Shown here piece by piece: positions 8,089 through 15,069 of a stretch of 31,146 bases of DNA. The first letter of the stretch is position 1, and the number at the start of each line of letters is the position of its first letter. Position numbers and translations under genes: made by a program. Origin of the DNA: Candidatus Oleimmundimicrobium americanum (GTDB lineage: Bacteria; Actinomycetota; Aquicultoria; UBA3085; Oleimmundimicrobiaceae); the NCBI GenBank assembly GCA_002366545.1, contig DFBH01000065.1, forward strand, positions 1-31,146, written 5' to 3'. The notes under the pieces were generated by a model. The model saw only the letters and a list, made by a program, of their open reading frames with translations, was not told the DNA's origin and searched no databases.

Positions 8089-8283
8089 ATGAAAACAAGA
8101 ATATTTTGGATTTTTGGGATACTTCAAAGTCTGTCTTTAGGAATCATTATATTTCTCTTATTTAGGTCTTTAAATCTGATAAAAGGAGATAGCGTTATTG
8201 GGTTGGATACTCAGATACTTTTGAGTGTCGCTTTCCCATTATTCTCATTATTTGTAGAATACATCATATATACGAAAGAATAG
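8089..8283 (+). CDS. Small hypothetical membrane protein, two helices
   Basis: A 64-aa product that I do not recognise. Two hydrophobic segments are predicted: about residues 6-26 (FWIFGILQSLSLGIIIFLLF) and about 43-60 (ILLSVAFPLFSLFVEYII), joined by a short polar loop. A basic MKTR start suggests the N-terminus stays inside. An SD AAGGAG (8076-8081) lies 7 nt before ATG 8089, which makes real translation likely. It lies alone between tRNA-Glu and a non-coding stretch. No function can be inferred. Confidence 0.55.
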   Translation: MKTRIFWIFGILQSLSLGIIIFLLFRSLNLIKGDSVIGLDTQILLSVAFPLFSLFVEYIIYTKE

Positions 8284-8717
8284 TTCGTAGGTTAGGTTGA
8301 GGCACGAAACCCAAAGAACAGAATCTTGCCTAAGCGGGCGTTGGGTTTTTTAAGCGTCAATCGGCAAACGACGGTTTTCGGTTTGGCGAACGTTTTTCCG
8401 CAACTTCTCACTGCAATTGAACTTGGTCGTTATGCAACCTCAAGCAGAAAATTTAACACTTTCTCATCTACCGGATTATATTGGAGATATACTTGTTTAA
8501 ATGTTCGAAGATAATCCTACTGGCTCCACCATCGACTTACTTCGTTTGCCCCTGGCAAGTCATTCTTTACCAAGGCTTCGAATGGCAGGCTGGTTTTGAT
8601 GCGCCCCGTGATTGTAATGCAATTTTACGGACCTGTTTGTTGTAGTCAATGGTCTCATTGAAAGATGAAAAAATTTTGTCTATTATTCAACAGTCTAAGA
8701 ACTAATAGCTAATCTCC
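8284..8717. other. Non-coding stretch with a hairpin after the small gene
   Basis: About 430 bp with no convincing gene. AAACCCAA (8307-8314) and TTGGGTTTTTT (8341-8351) could form a weak terminator with a long loop. The text around 8285-8316 (GTAGGTTAGGTTGAGGCAC, then GAAACCCAAAG) resembles palindromic intergenic motifs widespread in bacteria. A 62-codon frame at 8326-8514 has no SD and no protein-like composition. Confidence 0.4.
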
Positions 8718-8746
8718 TTGTCATACTCTTGTTGTTCGTATAAGAT
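8718..8746 (+). promoter_or_regulatory. Promoter placing the transcript start at the ATG of the next gene
   Basis: -35 TTGTCA (8718-8723), 17-nt spacer, -10 TAAGAT (8741-8746). The predicted start (8753-8754) coincides with ATG 8754. This fits the absence of any SD there and suggests a leaderless mRNA. Confidence 0.55.
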
Positions 8747-8753
8747 TTATAAA

Positions 8754-9581
8754 ATGAAAAAATTTATCACTTTTACCTCGGATTTTGGTTTTGAAGATGG
8801 GTGGGTCGGCGTTTGCAAGGGTGTTATCTTAAATATAGCGCCGGGTGCTCAAATAATTGACATCAGCCATGGTATCTCGAGTTTTAACATCAGAAAAGCT
8901 TCTTTTGTTCTATCCTCTAGTCTTTTTTCCATGCCGGTAGGTATTCATCTGGCGGTTGTTGATCCCGGAGTTGGTACCTCAAGATGCCCCATTGTTTTGC
9001 AAGTTGAACGAGGCGATTATTTGGTTGGGCCCGATAATGGACTTTTAATTCCTGCTGCGGAGAAATTGGGAGGGATAACTAAAGCGATTGAAATTAAGAA
9101 CGATGGATACATGAGTGAGTTTATCCGCCGTATTTTTCAGGCCAGAGATATATTTGCTCCGGTTGTTGGTCATTTAGCTAATGATGTAAAATTAGATGAT
9201 ATTGGGGTTGAAATACCGAAAGATAGTTTAGTTTCGGCTCTCTGGAGAGAAGCAGCCATTTCAAAGAAAGGTAAAATTGAGTGTGAGGCTATAGATATAG
9301 ATAAATTTGGAACAGTTCATTTAAATCTTTCTGGAGACAAGTTATCTAAAATGAATATATCTTATGGGAAAATTGTTGAAGTTTCATGGAAAAAGGGAAG
9401 TGTCAAGTTGCCTTTTTGTCGTACTTTTGATGATGTTTCGGTCGGTAATTCCTTGATTCTTATCGATTCCAGTAATTATCTGAGCGTAGCGGTTAATCAA
9501 GGAAGCGCCGCAGATTTTTTTAAATTAAAAGAGGGGGATAAATTGGTTCTCAATAAAATTTTAAGAGGGGATAGTTTATGA
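8754..9581 (+). CDS. SAM hydroxide adenosyltransferase-family protein (DUF62) with substituted catalytic His
   Basis: Family of enzymes that split S-adenosylmethionine to adenosine and methionine with water; relatives are fluorinase and chlorinase. About 275 aa. N-terminal domain: FTSDFGFEDGWVGVCKG, DISHGI, VVDPGVGTSR, VGPDNGLL, ARDIFAP. C-terminal beta-barrel from about residue 160: IDKFGTVHLNL, SSNYLSVAVNQGSAADF. Asp70 and Arg77 of the known Asp-Arg-His triad are present (family numbering D68, R75, H127). The position matching His127 is Gln129, and the usual FHGRD is FQARD. ATG 8754 gives the normal N-terminus but has no SD. Upstream in-frame TTG 8718 would add a Cys-rich tail foreign to the family. 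ATGA overlap with the next gene (9578) shows an operon. Confidence 0.85.
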   Translation: MKKFITFTSDFGFEDGWVGVCKGVILNIAPGAQIIDISHGISSFNIRKASFVLSSSLFSMPVGIHLAVVDPGVGTSRCPIVLQVERGDYLVGPDNGLLIPAAEKLGGITKAIEIKNDGYMSEFIRRIFQARDIFAPVVGHLANDVKLDDIGVEIPKDSLVSALWREAAISKKGKIECEAIDIDKFGTVHLNLSGDKLSKMNISYGKIVEVSWKKGSVKLPFCRTFDDVSVGNSLILIDSSNYLSVAVNQGSAADFFKLKEGDKLVLNKILRGDSL

Positions 9582-10837
9582 AAAACGTTCTTTATGACGA
9601 GGTTTCATTAAAAGTTAAAGAGATAGATAGGGCCGACATCATCGTCGGTATCCCGAGTTACAACAACGAGGAAACAATTGAGAATGTAGTGAGAGCTATT
9701 GGTAAGGGTCTTTCAACTTATTACCCAAACCTTAAGGCGGTTATTGTCGACTCTGACGGTGGCTCTAAAGATAAGACGCGTGAAGTCTTTTTAAAAACCC
9801 CTGTTCCGGATGGTATTGAGAAGATAGTTACTCAATACAAAGGTATACCGGGGAAGGGGAGCGCTTTTAGAACCATCTTTGAGATAGTTGAAAGATTGGG
9901 AGTAAAGATGTGTCTTACACTGGATGCCGATTCGCGAAGCATTACTCCTGAGTGGGTGAGAGCTTTAGGTGATCCTATTTACTTACATAGTTACGGTTTT
10001 GTAACCCCTTACTACCTGAGGGACAAACACGATGCCACCATAACCAATTCGCTTGTTTATCCGCTTACTCAAGCTCTTTATGGTTTAAGGATAAGACAGC
10101 CGATTGGTGGTGATTTTGGTCTTACCGGTGGGTTAGTTATGGCTCTTAACCACCAGAGATTGTGGAATTATGAAACCGATGTCACCAGGTTTGGAATAGA
10201 TATATGGTTAACCACAACGGCTATCGCTGAGGGATTTAGGATTTGTCAAGCATCCCTCGGAGCCAAGGTTCACGATGCCAAAGATCCGGGTAGCGATCTC
10301 AGCCCGATGTTTAAACAGGTTATGGGGACTCTCTTTAGTTTGATGCGAAAGTACGAAATGAAGTGGAAGTTAGTGAAGACAAGCAAAGAAGTTAAGATTA
10401 TGGGTAAATTTCATTTCGTTGAGCTTGAGGAAATAAAAGTGGCTTTACCGGAACTGATTGAAAAATTTAAACAGGAAAAATTTCAGTATAGAAAATTGTG
10501 GAAAAATATACTTTCTGATAAAAATTATCGTGATGTAATCCAACTTACTAACCTCGATGTTGAAGATTTTCACTTTCCCGCTGATTTGTGGGCAAGGATA
10601 GTTTACGACTATGCTGTCGGATATTGTTTTGATGGTGAAAAAGAGGAGATATTGATGAGCTTAATTCCTCTTTATTATGGAAGAACGGCGGCTTTTGTCA
10701 TCGAGTCACATGCTGTTTCGGAGGAACTTGCCGATGCAGTTGTAGAGGGGGTAGCGGGAATCTTTGAGAGGATGAAGCCGTATCTGATAAAGAGATGGAA
10801 AAAGGCCGAAAGAGAATTATCAAAGAAGGAGTTTTAA
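9578..10837 (+). CDS. GT-A glycosyltransferase, GpgS / mannosylglycerate-synthase-like
   Basis: Family 2-like nucleotide-sugar glycosyltransferase of 419 aa, probably cytoplasmic. The GT-A core has IIVGIPSYNNEETIENV (about 21-37), VDSDGGSKDKT, KGIPGKGSAF, the metal-binding DADSR in LTLDADSRSITPEW, and an acceptor-side QPIGGDFGLTGGL followed by FGIDIWLTTTAI. This pattern resembles GT78/GT81 enzymes (mannosylglycerate and glucosyl-3-phosphoglycerate synthases). A helical C-terminal part of about 150 aa lacks obvious membrane segments. It overlaps the SAM-hydroxide gene by ATGA and the HAD gene by TAATG. A synthase and phosphatase pair making a glucosylglycerate-type compatible solute would fit, but the substrate is inferred. 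Confidence 0.75.
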   Translation: MKNVLYDEVSLKVKEIDRADIIVGIPSYNNEETIENVVRAIGKGLSTYYPNLKAVIVDSDGGSKDKTREVFLKTPVPDGIEKIVTQYKGIPGKGSAFRTIFEIVERLGVKMCLTLDADSRSITPEWVRALGDPIYLHSYGFVTPYYLRDKHDATITNSLVYPLTQALYGLRIRQPIGGDFGLTGGLVMALNHQRLWNYETDVTRFGIDIWLTTTAIAEGFRICQASLGAKVHDAKDPGSDLSPMFKQVMGTLFSLMRKYEMKWKLVKTSKEVKIMGKFHFVELEEIKVALPELIEKFKQEKFQYRKLWKNILSDKNYRDVIQLTNLDVEDFHFPADLWARIVYDYAVGYCFDGEKEEILMSLIPLYYGRTAAFVIESHAVSEELADAVVEGVAGIFERMKPYLIKRWKKAERELSKKEF

Positions 10838-11544
10838 TGGACTACAAGGCGATTTTTTTTGATGTCGGGAATACGCTTTTATATCCATATCCTTCCATGG
10901 AGAAAGTTTGTGCGGAGGTTATGTTCCGATATGGATATTCGATAGATTTAAAAGAGTTTTCAAGAGCTTTGTGTGTGGCAGATGGCTATTATCTACAAAG
11001 GTATGAAGAGGATGATTCGTTTTGGACGGATAGAAATGAAGCGGTCTCAATGTGGTTGGATTTTTATGAGCTACTGCTTCGCGAGGTGGGTATCGATGGT
11101 GATGCTCGGTTGATAGCTCAAGCAATTTACGATGATTTTGGGAAGAAAGAGAGATGGCAGATTTATCCCGACGTTGTGCCCACTTTTAAAAAGCTTAAAG
11201 ATTTAGGGATGGAACTTGGAATTATTTCCAATTGGGATGGTAGGTTAACTATGCTCTGCGAAGAGCTTGGACTTCTCAAATACTTGGAGTTTGTAATTTC
11301 TTCGGCAGATGTTGGGAGTGTTAAGCCTCACCCGGAAATTTTTGAACTTGGACTCAATAAGATAAAAATAAGCCCCAAGCATGTTATTCACGTTGGTGAT
11401 CATTACTATGCGGATGTTATGGGGGCAAAGGGTGTGGGCATTACTCCTGTTCTTATAAACCGCGGGAATAACCCGAATCGTGAGGACTCGGATTGCCTAA
11501 TAATCAAAAGTCTACTTGAATTAATAGATAGCGGTATGTTTTAA
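10837..11544 (+). CDS. HAD-superfamily hydrolase (phosphatase)
   Basis: About 235 aa with the four HAD motifs. Motif I is FFDVGNTL (about 6-13), with the second Asp replaced by Asn, seen in part of the family. Motif II is in IISNWD, the motif III Lys is in GSVKPHPEIF, and motif IV is HVGDHYYADVMGA. A helical C1 cap lies between about residues 15 and 90. Start ATG 10837 overlaps the preceding stop by one base (TAATG) with SD AAGGAG 5 nt upstream. It likely removes the phosphate from the product of the glycosyltransferase, an inference from coupling alone. Because motif I lacks the second Asp, activity should not be assumed to be the normal phosphatase type. Confidence 0.82.
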   Translation: MDYKAIFFDVGNTLLYPYPSMEKVCAEVMFRYGYSIDLKEFSRALCVADGYYLQRYEEDDSFWTDRNEAVSMWLDFYELLLREVGIDGDARLIAQAIYDDFGKKERWQIYPDVVPTFKKLKDLGMELGIISNWDGRLTMLCEELGLLKYLEFVISSADVGSVKPHPEIFELGLNKIKISPKHVIHVGDHYYADVMGAKGVGITPVLINRGNNPNREDSDCLIIKSLLELIDSGMF

Positions 11545-11582
11545 CTATCAACCATGTTGTGCTACTTATGTCGCTGATTTTT

Positions 11583-11658
11583 GCGCTCGTAGCTCAGTGG
11601 ATAGAGCACAGGCCTCCGGAGCCTGGTGTCGTGGGTTCAAATCCCGCCGAGCGCGCCA
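11583..11658 (+). tRNA. tRNA-Arg (anticodon CCG)
   Basis: Acceptor GCGCTCG (11583-11589) pairs with CGAGCGC (11648-11654), then discriminator G11655 and encoded CCA 11656-11658. The anticodon stem CAGGC/GCCTG holds the loop CTCCGGA, so the anticodon is CCG (Arg, CGG). The T-arm GTGGGTTCAAATCCCGC is intact. A hairpin repeat begins directly after the CCA. Confidence 0.97.
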
Positions 11659-11743
11659 AACTATCAGATGCCTCCCCGCCTGCCTACGCCTATGATGCCG
11701 TTAGGCATTGGCGGGCAGGTGGCGGGGCATATAGTTGATAGTT
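11659..11743. repeat. Long palindromic element, copy 1 of a 57-nt hairpin repeat
   Basis: Outer arms AACTATCA (11659-11666) and TGATAGTT (11736-11743) enclose a GC-rich hairpin at 11670-11726. Its stems are CCCCG/CGGGG, CCTGCC/GGCAGG, CGCC/GGCG and ATGCC/GGCAT, with a GTTA loop. The inner part recurs at 27169-27225, differing only in the loop (GCAA). It begins one base after the tRNA-Arg CCA and might also serve as its terminator, although no T-run follows. Confidence 0.75.
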
Positions 11744-11864
11744 AAAAGTGGAGAGCAAGAGCTTAGAGTATCTTTCTCGTTATTGCCGTGCCTATCGGCA
11801 TTTTTATTTTTTAATTAAAAGTTTGACATCCCACTACCGACTAAAATTTGAATCGGGGGTTAAT

Positions 11865-12806
11865 ATGGACATAAAAGAACTTGTTTATGAGCTTACAAAA
11901 TCTGTTAGAGAAAAAGTATATCCGCACCTTGGAAAATTATCTTCCCGGCGTATCGTGGATGTAGCAGTTGGTGGAGATTCTACCTTTGCAATTGATGAGG
12001 TTGCCGAAGAAGATGTAATGATTTTTTTAAAAAAGGTTGGCAATATTGCTTACTACTCCGAAGACAAAGGACTTGTGGTTTACGGAAAGCCAAAATATGT
12101 TTTGATAGTTGATCCAGTCGATGGTACCAGACCCGCTGCCGCCGGTTTTGAATCTGCTTGTGTGTCGATTGCGGCAGCCGAGTATGTTTCTGAGCCGAAA
12201 ATTAAGGATGTTTTCTTAGGTTGTGTTCAAGAAATAAAAACTGGAAAGGTTTTTTTGGCGGAAAAAGGGAAGGGCCTGAAAATTGAGGAAGACGGCAAAG
12301 AGATTGCTCCGCTTTTAAGTTTCAATACCGATTTAGAGAGCCTTTTTTGGAGCATTGGGTTTCGAGGAAGACCAGCCAATGAGCTTATCACCGTCTTGGG
12401 GGATTTGGTTGATATTTCATCGGTTGATGGTGGGGTGTTTGATATAGGGAGCGCCAGTTATTCAATGACTCGATTGGTTACCGGTCAACTTGATGCTTAT
12501 ATTGATATCGGGAAAAGAATGATCGATGAAGTTCCAGAAACTAAAGCTATCTTTGAGCGAGTGGGTAGAGGTTATATTTTAAACAATAATCCGTATGATA
12601 TAGCTGCTTCTGTTGTGATAGCGGAGGAAGCTGGAGCGATTGTTTCGGACGGTTACGGGGCACCAATCGATGAATATCCGGTTTTAGGTTCGGGACTTGG
12701 TTTTCAAATTTCTTGCGTTGCGGCAAGCGATGCGGAACTTCACAAAAAAGTTTTAAAAGAGGTTGATTCCGGTATTGATAAATTAAAGCTATCCCAAAAA
12801 CTTTGA
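11865..12806 (+). CDS. Inositol monophosphatase/FBPase-family phosphatase
   Basis: Mg-dependent sugar phosphatase family, 313 aa, cytoplasmic. Motif A is YYSEDKG (first metal-binding Glu/Asp), motif B is IVDPVDGTRPAAAGF with the metal-binding DPxDGT. The third site, usually WDxAAG, appears in a changed form, DIGSASYSMTRLVTGQLDAYIDIGKRMIDE; the end has YDIAASVVIAEEAGAIVSD. The divergence at the third site leaves the substrate open (inositol phosphate, fructose bisphosphate, or another sugar phosphate). ATG 11865 with GGGGGT (11855-11860) upstream is chosen. The open frame extends upstream to a GTG at 11748, but those 39 codons lie next to the repeat and have no SD. Confidence 0.8.
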   Translation: MDIKELVYELTKSVREKVYPHLGKLSSRRIVDVAVGGDSTFAIDEVAEEDVMIFLKKVGNIAYYSEDKGLVVYGKPKYVLIVDPVDGTRPAAAGFESACVSIAAAEYVSEPKIKDVFLGCVQEIKTGKVFLAEKGKGLKIEEDGKEIAPLLSFNTDLESLFWSIGFRGRPANELITVLGDLVDISSVDGGVFDIGSASYSMTRLVTGQLDAYIDIGKRMIDEVPETKAIFERVGRGYILNNNPYDIAASVVIAEEAGAIVSDGYGAPIDEYPVLGSGLGFQISCVAASDAELHKKVLKEVDSGIDKLKLSQKL

Positions 12807-12849
12807 GCTATAATTAAGTTGTAAAATAAAAATAAGGGGGCGTGGATTC

Positions 12850-13740
12850 GTGGAAGCAAAATTCTATGAAAAGAGGCCTGACAAAAAAGTTAAATGTCTC
12901 CTTTGCCCTCATGGATGTGTAATTTCTTCCGGTAAAGTGGGAATATGCTCCATTAGAAAGAATATCGACGGAACCCTTATTGCGTTAACTTATGGACGAA
13001 TCTCCTCTTGTAGCCTCGACCCCATAGAAAAAAAACCGCTTTATCACTTTTATCCCGGGAAAATGATTTTGTCTTTGGGGACCATCGGGTGTAATTTTGC
13101 GTGTCCTTTCTGTCAGAATTGGCAAATATCCCAACCTCGCGAAGCTTTTCCCGGCGAGGATATGGAAGAAGTTGTTTCCAAAGTAACCGATTCTTTAACC
13201 CCCAAACAAGCTATCGATTTAGCTCTAACCTATCGTCAAAATGGCAATATCGGTTTGGCATACACGTATAATGAGCCATTTATTTGGTATGAGTATGTCT
13301 ATGAAACCGTTAAGCTTGCTCACAAAAACGGATTAAAAAACGTTTTAGTGACAAATGGTTATGTTAATGAAGCGCCTCTTAGAAAACTGTTGCCATACAT
13401 CGATGCCATAAATATCGATATCAAAGGGTTTTCCGATGAGGTTTATAAAAAACTCGGCGGAAGACTTGCGCCGGTGTTAAAAACAGTTGAAATTGCCAGC
13501 AAAGATTGCCACGTAGAGCTAACTAATCTAATTGTTCCCAAACTTAACGATTCCAGGGAAGAGATTGAGAATCTCGTTGATTGGGTGGCAACCAAAGTTG
13601 GCAGGGAGACTCCTCTTCACTTTAGCCGTTATTTTCCTAACTTTAAATACGCGGAGCCGCCCACGTCTCCGAAGACTTTGAAGATGGCTGAAGAAATTGG
13701 TCTTACGAAATTAAAGCATGTTCATCTTGGGAACGTTTGA
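12850..13740 (+). CDS. amrS: Radical SAM enzyme, AmrS type (AmmeMemoRadiSam system)
   Basis: Cytoplasmic [4Fe-4S] enzyme of 296 aa that cleaves SAM. The cluster motif is C81-x3-C85-x2-C88 in IGCNFACPFCQNWQISQ. An N-terminal Cys-rich part (Cys16, 19, 23, 33; CLLCPHGC, GKVGICSIRKN) is typical of the AmrS/PflA-like group, as are SLDPIEKKPLYHF, GLAYTYNEPFIWYEY and SRYFPNFKY. Start GTG 12850 has AAGGGGG about 9 nt upstream. The usual partner genes (Memo and AMMECR1 homologues) are not in this window. A TATAAT-like box at 12810-12815 suggests its own promoter. The reaction in this family is unknown; the family call is firm. Confidence 0.88.
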   Translation: MEAKFYEKRPDKKVKCLLCPHGCVISSGKVGICSIRKNIDGTLIALTYGRISSCSLDPIEKKPLYHFYPGKMILSLGTIGCNFACPFCQNWQISQPREAFPGEDMEEVVSKVTDSLTPKQAIDLALTYRQNGNIGLAYTYNEPFIWYEYVYETVKLAHKNGLKNVLVTNGYVNEAPLRKLLPYIDAINIDIKGFSDEVYKKLGGRLAPVLKTVEIASKDCHVELTNLIVPKLNDSREEIENLVDWVATKVGRETPLHFSRYFPNFKYAEPPTSPKTLKMAEEIGLTKLKHVHLGNV

Positions 13741-13757
13741 TAAAAGGGGTGGTTTTT

Positions 13758-14630
13758 ATGAATGACAGGACTCTTAAAACGGAAATAGATAACAAAATTG
13801 CTCTTGATGAAGTGGTTAAAAACAGGATAAATGTTGAAGTGAATGATGGTAAAGTAAGGTTGTTTGGTGTGGTTTATGATTTAGAGGAAAAAATGAGGGC
13901 CGAAGAGATAGCGGGTGAGATGCCCGGGGTTATTGATGTCGAAAACGATATATCCATTGAGATAAAGGGGTTTTTATCGGATGAGGAAATTGATAGAGAA
14001 GCAAGCAAGATTTTGGCGAAAGATTTTTATCTTAAAAATAAAGTTGGTGTTAATAAAGTTGCAAGAGGGATTGTTTATCTCGGCGGCGAGGTTCCCTCGC
14101 TTGATTATAAAAACAAGGCAGAGGGTCTTGTGAGCTCAGTTAAGGGGGTAAAAGAAATTGCTTCTCGGATTACGATTAATGAAGCTGAAGAGCTGTCCGA
14201 TGTAGAATTAACCAACCGAGTTGAAATGGTTCTCCATGAAGATAAAATGGTACATGCAGAGTACATCGGCGTTTTAGGCGAAAAGGGAAGGGCTACCCTA
14301 AAAGGCTGGGTGGAAACGCGGGAAGAAAAAGACCATATTGAAGAAATAGTTCGGAAAATTCGGGGTATAAAAGGAGTTGTGAACAAAATACAGGTGGCTG
14401 AACTTCCGGTTGACATCGATGAAGTTCTTGAGAGACAAATTTTAATGGCTCTTGAGAAAAGCAAGAAATTAAATCTTGTGGATGTCAGAGTTTCCATGGT
14501 AGATAAGGTAGTTTATCTGGAGGGTAAAGTAGATACTCCGGAACAACGAGATAAAGCGGCCAAAATCGTCTTTTCTATAAGTGGCGTGAGGGTTGTTCAC
14601 AATAATTTAGTTGTGGCGACGCGAAAGTAG
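13758..14630 (+). CDS. Protein with four tandem BON domains
   Basis: About 290 aa made almost wholly of four BON-like repeats (roughly 1-68, 70-138, 142-213 and 216-288). Each has the pattern D-x-x-hydrophobic ... G-x-V-x-L-x-G-x-V followed by a helix and a GV-x-x-V-x-N strand (for example VRLFGVVYDLEEK, VYLGGEVPSLDYK, ATLKGWVETREEK, VYLEGKVDTPEQR). There is no signal peptide, unlike periplasmic OsmY, so it is probably cytoplasmic. BON domains are linked to membrane or phospholipid contact and to potassium binding (Kbp). ATG 13758 has AAAAGGGG upstream; a TTG at 13737 overlaps the radical SAM gene. It ends one base from the convergent DUF1622 gene. Role unknown. Confidence 0.8.
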   Translation: MNDRTLKTEIDNKIALDEVVKNRINVEVNDGKVRLFGVVYDLEEKMRAEEIAGEMPGVIDVENDISIEIKGFLSDEEIDREASKILAKDFYLKNKVGVNKVARGIVYLGGEVPSLDYKNKAEGLVSSVKGVKEIASRITINEAEELSDVELTNRVEMVLHEDKMVHAEYIGVLGEKGRATLKGWVETREEKDHIEEIVRKIRGIKGVVNKIQVAELPVDIDEVLERQILMALEKSKKLNLVDVRVSMVDKVVYLEGKVDTPEQRDKAAKIVFSISGVRVVHNNLVVATRK

Positions 14631-14631
14631 G

Positions 14632-14931
14632 TTAAGGAGTTTTTTCTTCCCAGTGAATAATAAGCCCCAAAAGGCCCCTTAAAGCGATGATGCCTCCGAG
14701 CATGACAAGTTCGTTCATTGTGCGTACGATAACAGATCTTATTATCTCGGCTGCCATTAAAAATTCTAACCCGAAAGCCAGGGTTCTCCTTAAATCCGGA
14801 ACTATTTTAGTTTTTTGGAAAATATTTATTGCAAGTTGTACGGCGGCTTTAATGGAACCATAGGTTACAACAAGTATTCCCAAAAACTCGAGAAATTGAA
14901 CGATTAAGCGAATGGTACTTTCAGTTTCCAC
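14632..14931 (-). CDS. DUF1622 family membrane protein
   Basis: Small integral membrane protein of 99 aa with three hydrophobic segments: about 8-36 (LIVQFLEFLGILVVTYGSIKAAV...), about 50-68 (LAFGLEFLMAAEIIRSVIV) and about 74-92 (ELVMLGGIIALRGLLGLII). The LAFGLEFLMAAEIIRS segment is the most typical part of the family. Start GTG with SD GGAGG about 7 nt upstream on the minus strand. It ends one base from the stop of the convergent BON gene, so no room is left for a terminator. Function unknown in the family. Confidence 0.85.
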   Translation of the reverse strand: METESTIRLIVQFLEFLGILVVTYGSIKAAVQLAINIFQKTKIVPDLRRTLAFGLEFLMAAEIIRSVIVRTMNELVMLGGIIALRGLLGLIIHWEEKTP

Positions 14932-14979
14932 TTTTATTCCTCCGGTTTTGTTTGTTATAAGGCTAATATTAATTTCTAT

Positions 14980-15009
14980 ATTAAACTATATTAAGCAAGT
15001 ACCGGTCAA
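14980..15009 (-). promoter_or_regulatory. Probable promoter of the DUF1622 gene
   Basis: On the minus strand TTGACC (15009-15004) is followed after 18 nt by TTTAAT (14985-14980), about 50 nt before the GTG start at 14931. Confidence 0.4.
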
Positions 15010-15069
15010 TAAATCAGATATTAGAAGGTGTTTAAATTACGGAGTGCCTTTGTAATCAAAAACCCAAAT

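Larger units (their letters stand above)
8073..8722. repeat. Pair of 18-nt inverted repeats bounding a 650-bp segment
   Basis: GACAAGGAGATTAACTAT (8073-8090) matches the reverse complement of 8705-8722 (GACAAGGAGATTAGCTAT) at 17 of 18 positions; similarity ends sharply on both sides. The segment holds one small membrane-protein gene and about 430 bp without a gene. There is no transposase and no clear target-site duplication. The left arm also contains the SD and start of the small gene, and the right arm ends in the -35 box of the next gene. It may therefore be a mobile remnant, a duplicated gene start, or chance. Confidence 0.4.

Noticed and set aside
8326..8514. 62-codon frame in the gap after the small membrane protein
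   Set aside because: No SD, no ATG supported by context, low-complexity mixture of residues, overlaps a hairpin. Looks like chance.
11748..11864. N-terminal extension of the IMPase-like gene from GTG 11748
   Set aside because: The 39 extra codons adjoin the palindromic element, have no SD and are unlike the family; ATG 11865 has both SD and normal family start.
14105..14497. 130-codon reverse frame inside the BON gene
   Set aside because: Ser/Thr/Phe-rich antisense shadow of a clear BON-domain gene.
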